48,274 nucleotides of DNA, from the NCBI GenBank assembly GCA_001795385.1, contig MGOU01000017.1:1-48274 (forward strand), read 5' to 3'. This DNA comes from Clostridiales bacterium GWD2_32_19 (GTDB lineage: Bacteria; Bacillota; Clostridia; Lachnospirales; UBA12420). Each line of letters starts with the position of its first letter. Within the stretch, counting starts at the first letter, position 1. The notes beneath the pieces were generated by a model, which saw only the letters and a program-made list of their open reading frames with translations, was not told where the DNA came from and did no database searches. A program made the translations under genes and the position numbers. This document shows positions 36,847-43,978 of this stretch, piece by piece.

Positions 36847-38361
36847 ATGCGTGTAACTAATTCAATGCTTTCTAATAATATGTTGCTTAATATGAATAAA
36901 AACCTTAAAAAATTAAATACTCTAGAAAATACGTTTGCTACTGGAAAAAAGATTCAACTTCCTTCAGATAATCCTATAATTGCAGGAAAATCGCTAAAGC
37001 TTAGGACGAATTTATATGAAAATGAGCAATATAAGACAAATGTAGATGATGCAGAGTCATGGATGAGTATAACAGAAAGTGCTATTAAAAACGTAAATGA
37101 TATTATGTCGAGAATGAGAGACCTCTGCGTTACAGGGTCTACCGAAACATTAGGAAAGAGTGAAAGAGAAAAAATAGGAGAGGAAATAAAGCAATTAAGG
37201 GAACAATTAGTGCAAGAATCAAATGCTACAAATGCAGGAAGATACATTTTTGCTGGATATAAAACAGATAAAAAAATAATGTTTGATACGGATGTAAGCC
37301 AAAAGGCTAAGATAGCATGTGAATTTGGAACAAAGGAAATGGAACAACTAAAGGTTAATGATAACTACCTATATAAATTGCCATATTCAAATATTGAGAA
37401 TACAATAAAACTGAAGATAGATGCAGAAAATTATTCTGTTGGTGATCCAGTTTATAATATAGTAGAAAAGAGTATAAGTGATTCTGATGCATATGAGCCA
37501 CCGGCACCAGGTGCAATCAAGACGATACATTTAATAAAAGAAACAGGAGAATTAATATTTAATGAAGCACATTATACAACTATCACTGATCCTATGGAAG
37601 TTCAATATGAAAAGGATGGATTCAAATCGGGAGACTTAAATCCTATACATTATTTTGACACAATAGATAAGGTAACTATAGGTGGAAGCGTGGGCCTATT
37701 GGATGCAAGTAATCAAGTAAGCCTAGGCAATACTGATATAAATGATAGCTCAATAAACACAATTACAGTAGGAGGAATAGCACCTTCAAGCATAATTTAT
37801 GGAAAATCTACTGATGGTATATTGCCAGTTTTAGACCAAGTAAAGGTAGATATGGATACAGGTATGATAACAGCAGGCCCAAGCTTTGCTGTAGGAGACT
37901 CTGTGGATATAGATTATTATGAAAAAATAAATAGAATAGAAGATGAAAATATAGATTATGAGGTAAGTAAAAATACTAAGATAACTATAAATACTCAAGC
38001 TAAAAACTTAATAACAGTAAAGATGATAGGTGATATAGATAGGTTAATAAATAATATAGATAATATGGAACAACAGGAATTGACAGAAGAGATGAGCGGT
38101 ATGTTAACTAAAATAGATAATCATAGCAAGAACACATTGAAATGTCAAGCAGGCCTCGGTAGTAAGATGAATAGATTAGAAATGATAACTTCAAGACTTG
38201 AAAATGATAAAATTAATTATACACAACTCAAGTCTGATAATGAAGATGCAGACTTGGCAGAAACTATAACAAAACTAAAAACCCAACAAACTATATACGA
38301 AGCTTCTCTTTCAGCAGGATCTAAAATAATACAATTAAGTTTAGTTGATTTTATGAGATAA
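36847..38361 (+). CDS. flgL: Flagellar hook-associated protein 3, enlarged
   Basis: A 504-residue FlgL. The N-terminal ~145 residues are flagellin-like (R-V-T-N-S-M-L-S-N-N-M, G-K-K-I-Q-L-P-S-D-N-P, N-A-G-R-Y-I-F-A-G). The last ~125 residues return to the typical coiled coil (D-L-A-E-T-I-T-K-L-K-T-Q-Q-T-I-Y-E-A-S-L). The middle, about residues 146-380, is a large insertion absent from a normal ~300-residue FlgL; it is beta-rich and probably forms an extra exposed domain. GGGGGGTG precedes ATG 36847. fliW and csrA, which often follow, are not here. Confidence 0.9.
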   Translation: MRVTNSMLSNNMLLNMNKNLKKLNTLENTFATGKKIQLPSDNPIIAGKSLKLRTNLYENEQYKTNVDDAESWMSITESAIKNVNDIMSRMRDLCVTGSTETLGKSEREKIGEEIKQLREQLVQESNATNAGRYIFAGYKTDKKIMFDTDVSQKAKIACEFGTKEMEQLKVNDNYLYKLPYSNIENTIKLKIDAENYSVGDPVYNIVEKSISDSDAYEPPAPGAIKTIHLIKETGELIFNEAHYTTITDPMEVQYEKDGFKSGDLNPIHYFDTIDKVTIGGSVGLLDASNQVSLGNTDINDSSINTITVGGIAPSSIIYGKSTDGILPVLDQVKVDMDTGMITAGPSFAVGDSVDIDYYEKINRIEDENIDYEVSKNTKITINTQAKNLITVKMIGDIDRLINNIDNMEQQELTEEMSGMLTKIDNHSKNTLKCQAGLGSKMNRLEMITSRLENDKINYTQLKSDNEDADLAETITKLKTQQTIYEASLSAGSKIIQLSLVDFMR

Positions 38362-38381
38362 AAACATGGTAAAAATTAAGA

Positions 38382-38416
38382 AAGTCCTCCGCATGTTGTC
38401 ACTGTGCGGAGGACTT
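38382..38416 (+). terminator. Strong hairpin after flgL
   Basis: A 12-bp stem AAGTCCTCCGCA/TGCGGAGGACTT with an 11-nt loop, 20 nt after flgL. No T tract follows, so it may be a weak terminator or a 3' stabiliser. Confidence 0.6.
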
Positions 38417-38459
38417 ACCTATTATATAAAAATAGTTTTACAAATAAAACATAAATACA

Positions 38460-38488
38460 TTGACAAATGTGTCATAGCTTTATATAAT
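38460..38488 (+). promoter_or_regulatory. Consensus sigma-A promoter
   Basis: Perfect TTGACA (38460-38465) and TATAAT (38483-38488), 17-nt spacing, about 48 nt before the next gene. That gene is thus separate from the flagellar operon. Confidence 0.85.
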
Positions 38489-38535
38489 AGGTAAGTAATT
38501 GAAAAATAAATAGAAACATAAAAGGAGAGAAACTG

Positions 38536-39858
38536 ATGAAAAAGGAAAAATGGTTAAAGGTATTAGTGTTAGTGGTAGTACTTGGTATAGCTATTTATGG
38601 AAGTTATGCTATGTTTCAGGGGGGAAAGACATATATAAAGATAGAGGATGATTTTGATAAATTAGGAAATGCAGTTATTTCTACTAGCTTACTCAAATCA
38701 TACGAAATAAATGAAGAACTAAAGCTTGAATTAGTAAGCTTAAAAGAACAAGAATTAGAAGGTATGCCGTCAAGTGAGAATATAAAAAGTTTGTTTGAAG
38801 GACTTAAAGTAAATTTTAAAGCAATAAAATCACAAGATAATAAATATAATTTCATTTATGATTTTATGCTTGATAATGCATCATTTGTAAAACTAAATGT
38901 ATATGCAGATGGAGATATGATAGTAATAGATATACCAGAATTGTATTCTAAAAAAATGTATGTAAAATACACGGATATAAATAAAATACTGAAGAGAATA
39001 GATCCAAATATAAAAGAAGAAATAAATATAAAAGACTATATAGAATTGTTTGATTATGAAAATATGGGTAAGTTAAAAGAAATAGATGGAATGAGCTACT
39101 ATAAACTTTTAAAGAGTAAATTAAAAGATGGTTTTGTAAATAAAGAAAAAGGAAATGTTGAAGTAATAGAAAATGGCAAGAGTAAATCATATTATTGTGA
39201 TAATTATGAGCTAACATTGAATCAAAAACAAATATTAGAAACTTATAAAGAAGTGTTTACTAAATTAATTTCTGATGAAAAAGTGAAAGTGTTTGCAAAA
39301 GATAAGATGAATGAAATTTTTGATGTATTAGTAAAAACGGGAGATTATAAATTATTAGATAAAACATCAGAAGAAATAACTAAGGATAAAGAAGAATTTA
39401 ATAAAAATTATGATAAAAATTATGAAGAGTTTATAAAAGGCATTGATGAAGATTATCAAAAAATGTTAACAGAATTAAATACACAAATATTAGATGAAAA
39501 CGAAATAAAATATAATTTTGCAGTTGATGGAGATAATAATATAAGAAAGATAAGCAATGAGCAAGTTATGAAAACAGATGAAATTACACTAAAGATATTG
39601 GTGGCAGCAACAACATCAAGTCCAAATAAAAACATAAAAATAGTTGTTCCTGACCTAAAAGATGCAGTGAATTTAGCTGAATTTACAGATGAACAATATA
39701 AAGAAATGGCTACTCAAATGGCTATGAATATTAGTGGAAGTGCATTGAAAAGCCCTTCAATACAAAAAGTATTTATACCGCTTATGAATGCGCAACAACA
39801 ACAATATACAGAAGAAGTATCTCCTATAGAACTACCAGACGAAGTAATAGCAGAATAA
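38536..39858 (+). CDS. Membrane-anchored extracytoplasmic protein, unknown function
   Basis: A 440-residue protein I do not recognise. Residues 7-27 are a single hydrophobic segment (K-W-L-K-V-L-V-L-V-V-V), with a Lys-rich N-terminus that puts the rest outside. The remainder is Lys/Glu-rich and mixed alpha/beta. A coiled-coil-like Lys/Asp/Glu segment lies around residues 275-310. A C-terminal Q-Q-Q-Q run (~425) is followed by an acidic end. It has a near-perfect promoter and its own terminator. Confidence 0.6.
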   Translation: MKKEKWLKVLVLVVVLGIAIYGSYAMFQGGKTYIKIEDDFDKLGNAVISTSLLKSYEINEELKLELVSLKEQELEGMPSSENIKSLFEGLKVNFKAIKSQDNKYNFIYDFMLDNASFVKLNVYADGDMIVIDIPELYSKKMYVKYTDINKILKRIDPNIKEEINIKDYIELFDYENMGKLKEIDGMSYYKLLKSKLKDGFVNKEKGNVEVIENGKSKSYYCDNYELTLNQKQILETYKEVFTKLISDEKVKVFAKDKMNEIFDVLVKTGDYKLLDKTSEEITKDKEEFNKNYDKNYEEFIKGIDEDYQKMLTELNTQILDENEIKYNFAVDGDNNIRKISNEQVMKTDEITLKILVAATTSSPNKNIKIVVPDLKDAVNLAEFTDEQYKEMATQMAMNISGSALKSPSIQKVFIPLMNAQQQQYTEEVSPIELPDEVIAE

Positions 39859-39870
39859 TACATATAAAAA

Positions 39871-39898
39871 ATACTGACCAGACGGTCAGTATTTTTTA
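39871..39898. terminator. Terminator between converging genes
   Basis: ATACTGACC/GGTCAGTAT stem with a 4-nt loop followed by T residues, with A residues on the other side. It can serve the genes on both strands. Confidence 0.85.
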
Positions 39899-39909
39899 TG
39901 TATTATTCT

Positions 39910-40638
39910 CTAATTTACACTGAATGTAGATTTAACAACGGCTGTAATTTGTTTATCTATTGAACTTGTATCGTTAATACCATAATCAGATATTTCAGTA
40001 GAGTTTTGTGGAGTTATTTGGAATACTCCAGTCTTAGAAGAAAGTATACAACCAAGCCTTCCACCTGCATTACTTACTATTTGATCTGCTCTTTTTTTGC
40101 AATCAGCAGTTGCTTTTCCAACCATTCTGATTTTTGCTTCTGATAAATCTTTACAGTAAAATTGTGCTGTATTAGAAGTAAAGTTTATTCCTTGAGCAAT
40201 TAAGTCAGTTGATTGTTTAGAAACATTATCTACTAGCTCAACTTTGGGAGATTTTATTGTAATCATTTGATACAAGTCATATCCTTCTAGTTCGTTAGTA
40301 TAGTTTCCATTATAATCTCTTTTGTAAACTGGTGTTGTATTTATTGCTGAAAATTCTATTTCATCTTCTTTTACATCTAAAGATTTGATGAAATCAAGTA
40401 CGATTTGCTTGTTCGCAATTATTGCTGTATAAGCATCTTTTTGCAGAATAGCTCGTGATTGAAAACTTCCAGTCCATACAGCATAGTCAGATTTGATATC
40501 TTCTTGTGCAGAACCAGTAACAGCTATAGTAGTGTCTTTGTTTACTGATTTTATAGCGTTTGAGAGTGTAAAAGTAGATATAACTAATGCGAGCGATATT
40601 ATTACAGATATTATTATTGCAATGTAACCTTTGTTCAT
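39910..40638 (-). CDS. SIMPL domain protein (DUF541)
   Basis: A 242-residue protein with an N-terminal membrane anchor (residues 5-27) and a SIMPL/DUF541 domain: I-A-V-T-G-S-A-Q-E-D-I-K-S-D near residue 40, D-E-I-E-F-S-A-I-N-T-T-P near 95, and A-T-A-D-C-K-K-R-A-D-Q-I near 175. The family is extracytoplasmic and includes oligomeric ring-forming proteins of uncertain role. The last gene on its strand before the decayed region. Confidence 0.85.
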   Translation of the reverse strand: MNKGYIAIIISVIISLALVISTFTLSNAIKSVNKDTTIAVTGSAQEDIKSDYAVWTGSFQSRAILQKDAYTAIIANKQIVLDFIKSLDVKEDEIEFSAINTTPVYKRDYNGNYTNELEGYDLYQMITIKSPKVELVDNVSKQSTDLIAQGINFTSNTAQFYCKDLSEAKIRMVGKATADCKKRADQIVSNAGGRLGCILSSKTGVFQITPQNSTEISDYGINDTSSIDKQITAVVKSTFSVN

Positions 40639-40790
40639 TATTCCACAACCTTTCTAATATAGTATAGTTAATATTATATTATTTTATAATATATGCAAAG
40701 GATTGTCAATTAGAAATAAAAACAAACTTGAAAATTTGCAAAAAATAATGCAAAACGTAATCTACCACTTAGAAGGGGAGACGAATTTAA

Positions 40791-41101
40791 ATGTCAAATA
40801 TATTAATTCCGTTTTTATTAACTACAATTGCAGGATTAGCAACAGGGATAGGGGGCCTTATAGTATTTTTGCTAAACATACAAATAAAAAATTATTTTCA
40901 ACAATGCTTGGATTTTCAGCAGGAGTAATAATATATATTTCATTTATGGAAATGATACAGCAATCAAAAGAAATGTTAATCAAAAGTTTTGGAAAGACAG
41001 ATGGATATACTATGTGTGTTGTGTTCTTTTTTGTTGGAATACTAATAATAGGTGTTATAAATATAAATGGGCTAGCACGTAGGCATAGCCCCTACGATTA
41101 A
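40791..41101 (+). pseudogene. ZupT-type ZIP metal transporter, frameshifted and truncated
   Basis: ATG 40791, with AGAAGGGGAG upstream, encodes L-L-T-T-I-A-G-L-A-T-G-I-G-G-L-I-V-F. The next frame then continues F-A-K-H-T-N-K-K and L-G-F-S-A-G-V-I-I-Y-I-S-F-M-E-M, which are ZupT hallmarks. The two halves would join if the run of five T residues at 40866-40870 had six. Only about 100 of some 265 residues remain. Homology ends near 41068, where a CGTAGG/CCTACG hairpin begins. The metal-binding second half is missing, so the product cannot transport. The homopolymer shift alone could be a sequencing error, but the missing 3' half cannot. Confidence 0.8.
41078..41096. repeat. Small hairpin at the ZupT breakpoint
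   Basis: CGTAGG/CCTACG inverted repeat with a 7-nt loop, where ZupT similarity stops. It resembles the short palindromes dispersed in clostridial genomes and marks the boundary of the accessory segment. Confidence 0.45.
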
Positions 41102-41220
41102 AGCAAACTGCAATGACATGCTAGGGTTTAAATCAAGGGTGCCTGAACTGTAACAAACCTTAAAATAAAAAACTCAAAACACTTGAAAAAAGAAAAATAA
41201 AATGATATTATGTATAAAAA

Positions 41221-41328
41221 GCGACCAATCAAACGATAGGCACAGTAACAGAAGAAGTAATAAAGAAGTATATAGCAGAACAAGAGGAAGAATCAAGGAA
41301 AGACGACAAGAGTGGAGCCTCTTTGTAG
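41221..41328 (+). pseudogene. Possible C-terminal remnant of an IS200/IS605-type transposase
   Basis: In the frame starting at 41221 the 35 codons read T-I-G-T-V-T-E-E-V-I-K-K-Y-I-A-E-Q and then an acidic/basic tail to TAG. This resembles the end of TnpA (Y1) transposases, where the last helix has the form [ST]-x-E-x-I-x-x-Y-I-x-x-Q. A stop precedes it, so the catalytic part is gone. The run of hairpins directly after it supports an IS200/IS605 origin, because these elements end in palindromes. The fragment is short. Confidence 0.5.
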
Positions 41329-41492
41329 AGGCTGCCGGTAGAAGTGCTTTCGACACAGCCTTTCAGGCTAGCAAGCACAAAGACCCTTGTTAGGGTCAAT
41401 GTCAAACCACCACTTGAAGTGGTGGTTGGTGATTGCGACATCCTATGTCTAGGTTTGCACAATACACAAACCAAGTCTTAGGATGTCGCAAT
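41316..41492. repeat. Row of five hairpins (mobile-element end)
   Basis: In order: AGCCTCT/AGAGGCT (41316-41333); GTGCTT/AAGCAC enclosing AGCCT/AGGCT (41344-41378); GACCCT/AGGGTC (41382-41397); AACCACCAC/GTGGTGGTT with loop TTGAA (41405-41427); and a 26-bp arm pair with three mismatches (41432-41457 with 41467-41492). Such packed hairpins fit the right end of an IS200/IS605 element, where a guide RNA can also be encoded; no TnpB is present. Confidence 0.6.
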
Positions 41493-41602
41493 GACAGGGA
41501 GGGGGAAGATAATACTGATAAAATATATTAAATAAAAAGGGATAGTGTAGTATTTAGTACTATGAATATTTTACACTACCAATCAAACAGAGGAGAAAAA
41601 AT

Positions 41603-42016
41603 ATGGAAAAAGTTACCATACCATATGGCTGAAGCTATATAAAATGATACGGGGAAGCCCGAGTAGTAAGTTACTTCATAGTAAAAGAGCTAAAAGTAAG
41701 ACTCATAATGAGTATGTCCTATAAAGATAAAATAGTGCAGAGATGCTTGTGCGATCAAGTACTAAGCAAACTGATAAAAAACAAAGTAATATATGACAAC
41801 GTAGCAGTACAAAAAGGAAAAGGCACAGGGCTAGGAATAAAAAGAATAAAAACATTTCTAAAAGATTATTACAACAAAAATAAAACAAACAAACAAAGGA
41901 TACATATTAAAATGCGATATAGAAAAGTTTTTTTACAACATAAATCACGATATACTAAAACAACAACTATATAGATACATATCAGATAAACAAATAAAAA
42001 GCCTGTTGGGCAGCTA
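41603..42016 (+). pseudogene. Decayed reverse transcriptase, N-terminal part only
   Basis: ATG 41603 with AGAGGAG upstream opens a frame broken by two TGA codons (41630, 41645). It then reads V-K-E-L-K-V-R-L-I-M-S-M-S-Y-K-D-K-I-V-Q-R-C-L-C-D, K-V-I-Y-D-N and Q-K-G-K-G-T-G. After a frameshift near 41898 the next frame gives K-G-Y-I-L-K-C-D-I-E-K-F-F-Y-N-I-N-H-D-I-L. This is the start of a bacterial reverse transcriptase, with the first catalytic Asp (K-C-D-I-E-K-F-F). The sequence ends at TAA 42014 before the Y-x-D-D box. The wording resembles reverse transcriptases of diversity-generating retroelements in Firmicutes, but the diagnostic S-Q motif is in the missing part. It lies 29 nt upstream of pilin copy 2. 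Confidence 0.7.
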
Positions 42017-42044
42017 AATTTAATAAAAGGAGAAGTGGTGAAAA

Positions 42045-43367
42045 TTGAAAATTGAAAGTGTAAAATTGAAAGTAAAGAAAACGAAAAAGAACGGATTTAC
42101 ATTACTGGAGTTACTAGCAGTACTGGTAATACTCGCGGCGCTAGCAACAATAGCAATACCAATATTTATAAACAAAAGTGCAACATCAAAGCAGATAGCA
42201 CATAATGAAAATGTGAGAACACTGCAACAACAAGGGAATGCATATCTCTTGTCAGTAGACTCAGTGCCAGCAGAGAACACAGATATAACACAGTTAATGG
42301 TAGATAACGGATATATAAAAGAAATACCAACCAATCCATTACCAGTAGGAGAAATAGAAGCAGGAGCATATATAGTAAAAGTAGGGCCAGTAGGCAATGC
42401 AAAAGTAAACAAAGCAGTAGTAGAAGTAACAGGAATAGAGAGTGTAGTTGTAGTAGAATCACCACCAGTAACGATAGCAGAAGGAGCATATATCAAATTT
42501 GGAAACTATCTAGGTCAACCAATAATATGGAGAGTAATCAAAAAACAAGAAATAGATGCAACAAAAGCAGGGGATGAGCTACTACTACTCGCAGATAGGA
42601 TAATAACAATGAAACCATATGATGCAAAAGAACCAGGGAATGCAGACGCTGATAGATTAAATTATGGAAGTAATTACTGGGGAAATAGTAACATAAGAGA
42701 ATGGTTAAACAGTAACGCAGCAACAGTGGCATGGACAACCCAAGCACCAAATGCAGCAAATGTATACGTGAGTGGAACAGCAGTAAACCCATATGATGCA
42801 GAAGCAGGATTTCTCACAAACTTAACAGCAGAAGAAAGAGAACAGATAGTAAACGTAACACATAAAAGTATAGTATACAATACACTCGATGGAAATGATG
42901 GAGGAACAGCAGCACATGGATATACAGGTACAGGAGTGGATGAATCAGTAACAGTAGCACCAGGAGACAACTATAACACAGCATGGTATAAAAACACATC
43001 AGACACAGTATTCTTACCTAGCTTAGGAGAGTTATCAGACTATGTAGATGGAGTACTAAAACATGAAGATGAAACAACAGATTATCAAATAGCATATACA
43101 ACACAACAAGCAAGAACTCAAAGTAATTTTGCAAGTGATCCTGCAAATGATGCAACAGCATGGTATTACTGTACAAGGGACGCATTTGCAGCTATCTCGT
43201 ACAATGTTCGCAATGTCCTCACGGATGGCACGGTCAACAGCATCTACGCCTATTACGGGTACTACGGAGTTCGCCCAGCTTTGTACTTAAGCTCGTCGAG
43301 TATGACATTAGGGGCTGAGAGTGGAACGACAGCGGGAGCGGCGTACACGATAACGAGCTTCAATTAG
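42045..43367 (+). CDS. Type IV pilin-like protein with DUF6273/C-type-lectin-like domain, copy 2
   Basis: A complete 440-residue paralogue of the gene at the left edge. The prepilin leader is K-K-T-K-K-N-G-F-T-L-L-E-L-L-A-V: cleavage after Gly, Phe +1, Glu +5, then a hydrophobic helix, as required by type IV prepilin peptidase. The C-terminal ~290 residues are DUF6273-like (Y-G-S-N-Y-W-G, I-R-E-W-L-N-S-N, A-E-E-R-E-Q-I-V, V-F-L-P-S-L-G-E-L). The final segment ends in G-V-R-P-A-L-Y-L-S and is the putative variable region. AAAAGGAG precedes the start. No pilus assembly genes are in the window. A surface-displayed binding protein that can change its binding face is the working idea; the ligand is unknown. 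Confidence 0.85.
   Translation: MKIESVKLKVKKTKKNGFTLLELLAVLVILAALATIAIPIFINKSATSKQIAHNENVRTLQQQGNAYLLSVDSVPAENTDITQLMVDNGYIKEIPTNPLPVGEIEAGAYIVKVGPVGNAKVNKAVVEVTGIESVVVVESPPVTIAEGAYIKFGNYLGQPIIWRVIKKQEIDATKAGDELLLLADRIITMKPYDAKEPGNADADRLNYGSNYWGNSNIREWLNSNAATVAWTTQAPNAANVYVSGTAVNPYDAEAGFLTNLTAEEREQIVNVTHKSIVYNTLDGNDGGTAAHGYTGTGVDESVTVAPGDNYNTAWYKNTSDTVFLPSLGELSDYVDGVLKHEDETTDYQIAYTTQQARTQSNFASDPANDATAWYYCTRDAFAAISYNVRNVLTDGTVNSIYAYYGYYGVRPALYLSSSSMTLGAESGTTAGAAYTITSFN
43197..43286 (+). other. Putative retroelement-type variable region, copy 2
   Basis: Thirty codons at about 53% GC by hand count, with C-ending codons (tac, aac, gtc, atc) unlike the rest of the gene. Of 31 positions aligned with copy 1, 13 residues differ, almost all through codon positions 1 and 2, while S-Y, V-R, D-G, A-Y and G-V-R-P-A-L are kept. 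Tyr and Asn are frequent, as expected where adenines of AAC codons are replaced. Confidence 0.55.
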
Positions 43368-43402
43368 AAAAGCCCTCGATGGGCTTTTCTAATTGGAAAG
43401 AG
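43361..43402 (+). terminator. Hairpin overlapping the end of pilin copy 2
   Basis: A perfect 15-bp stem (43361-43375 with 43381-43395) with loop TCGAT; the left arm contains the stop codon. Loop, stem length and the CCC/GGG top match the hairpin after copy 1. It can act as a terminator or as a retrohoming structure. Confidence 0.65.
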
Positions 43403-43660
43403 TTTTATTTTCGGTACTAATTAGTGTGAGGAAGCTACTTTTTTAATCTTCACGCCGTAAGGCGCTGACAATACATGACTTGAATTTATGAAAAAACATG
43501 TAGATGGGACGGTTTGTACGAATATCTTAAAAGCACAAAAAAAGCGATGTCGGAATTTAATATCATATAAACTAAAAAAAATCAAGCTTTTGCTTGATTT
43601 TTTTAGTTTATATGGTAAAATTAGTAGTGAGTAGATATATAATAAACTGGGAGTGGTAAA
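43403..43660. other. Intergenic stretch without a recognised gene
   Basis: I see no gene here. It contains a small GCGCC/GGCG-type hairpin near 43452-43470 and a near-perfect palindrome at 43564-43614. Broken reading frames are present but match nothing I know. Confidence 0.5.
43564..43614. terminator. Near-perfect 23-bp palindrome
   Basis: CATATAAACTAAAAAAA-ATCAAGC pairs with its inverse (43564-43587 with 43592-43614) around a TTTT loop, with one bulged A. It can act as a terminator in either direction; the length also suits a miniature element. Confidence 0.65.
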
Positions 43661-43661
43661 A

Positions 43662-43978
43662 ATGCCTAATAAAAAAATAGAATTGATAAAAGAAAAATTA
43701 ACAGCTGATTTTAAAATAGAGAAAATAATATTATTTGGGTAACTGCAAAAGGAGAAGAAAATAAAGATTCAGATATAGATTTACTAGTGGTATGGAATGA
43801 TGAAAAAATGAAAAATAGAAGAAAATGTAAGGTTTTTTTACGAAGAAAGATGGGGCTTATAGGTACGGTCGTTGACTTACTAACTTATAATGAGGCTGAA
43901 CTAAGAGAAGCAACATCTGATGAGTCTTCGTTTACATCTAAAATAATTAAAGAAGGAGTTGTCATATATGCCAGATAG
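43662..43978 (+). pseudogene. MNT-type nucleotidyltransferase antitoxin, frameshifted
   Basis: The first frame reads K-I-E-K-I-I-L-F-G and meets TAA at 43740. The next frame continues A-K-G-E-E-N-K-D-S-D-I-D-L-L-V-V, the MNT active site. Adding one base after GGGT would give G-S-T-A-K-G and restore the frame, so a single deletion broke the gene. The rest (V-V-D-L-L-T-Y, then I-I-K-E-G-V-V-I-Y-A-R) is intact to the stop. In MntA/HepT systems this enzyme AMPylates the HEPN toxin. It overlaps the HEPN remnant by 11 nt, as such pairs often do. Confidence 0.75.

Noticed and set aside
41202-41393. Open frame of 63 codons across the transposase remnant
   Set aside because: It is in a different frame from the TnpA-like tail, runs through hairpin arms and resembles no known protein.
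41603-41710. TGA read as an amino acid in the reverse transcriptase remnant
   Set aside because: TGA ends several normal genes in the window, including the giant repeat protein, prmA and trpS, so recoding is unlikely; a frameshift further on shows true decay.
41101-42044. Template repeat of a diversity-generating retroelement next to the reverse transcriptase remnant
   Set aside because: I looked for a GC-rich copy of the variable block with AAC-type codons in this stretch and in 43400-44340, and found none.
43787-43978. Separate 63-codon gene
   Set aside because: It is the 3' part of the frameshifted MNT gene.
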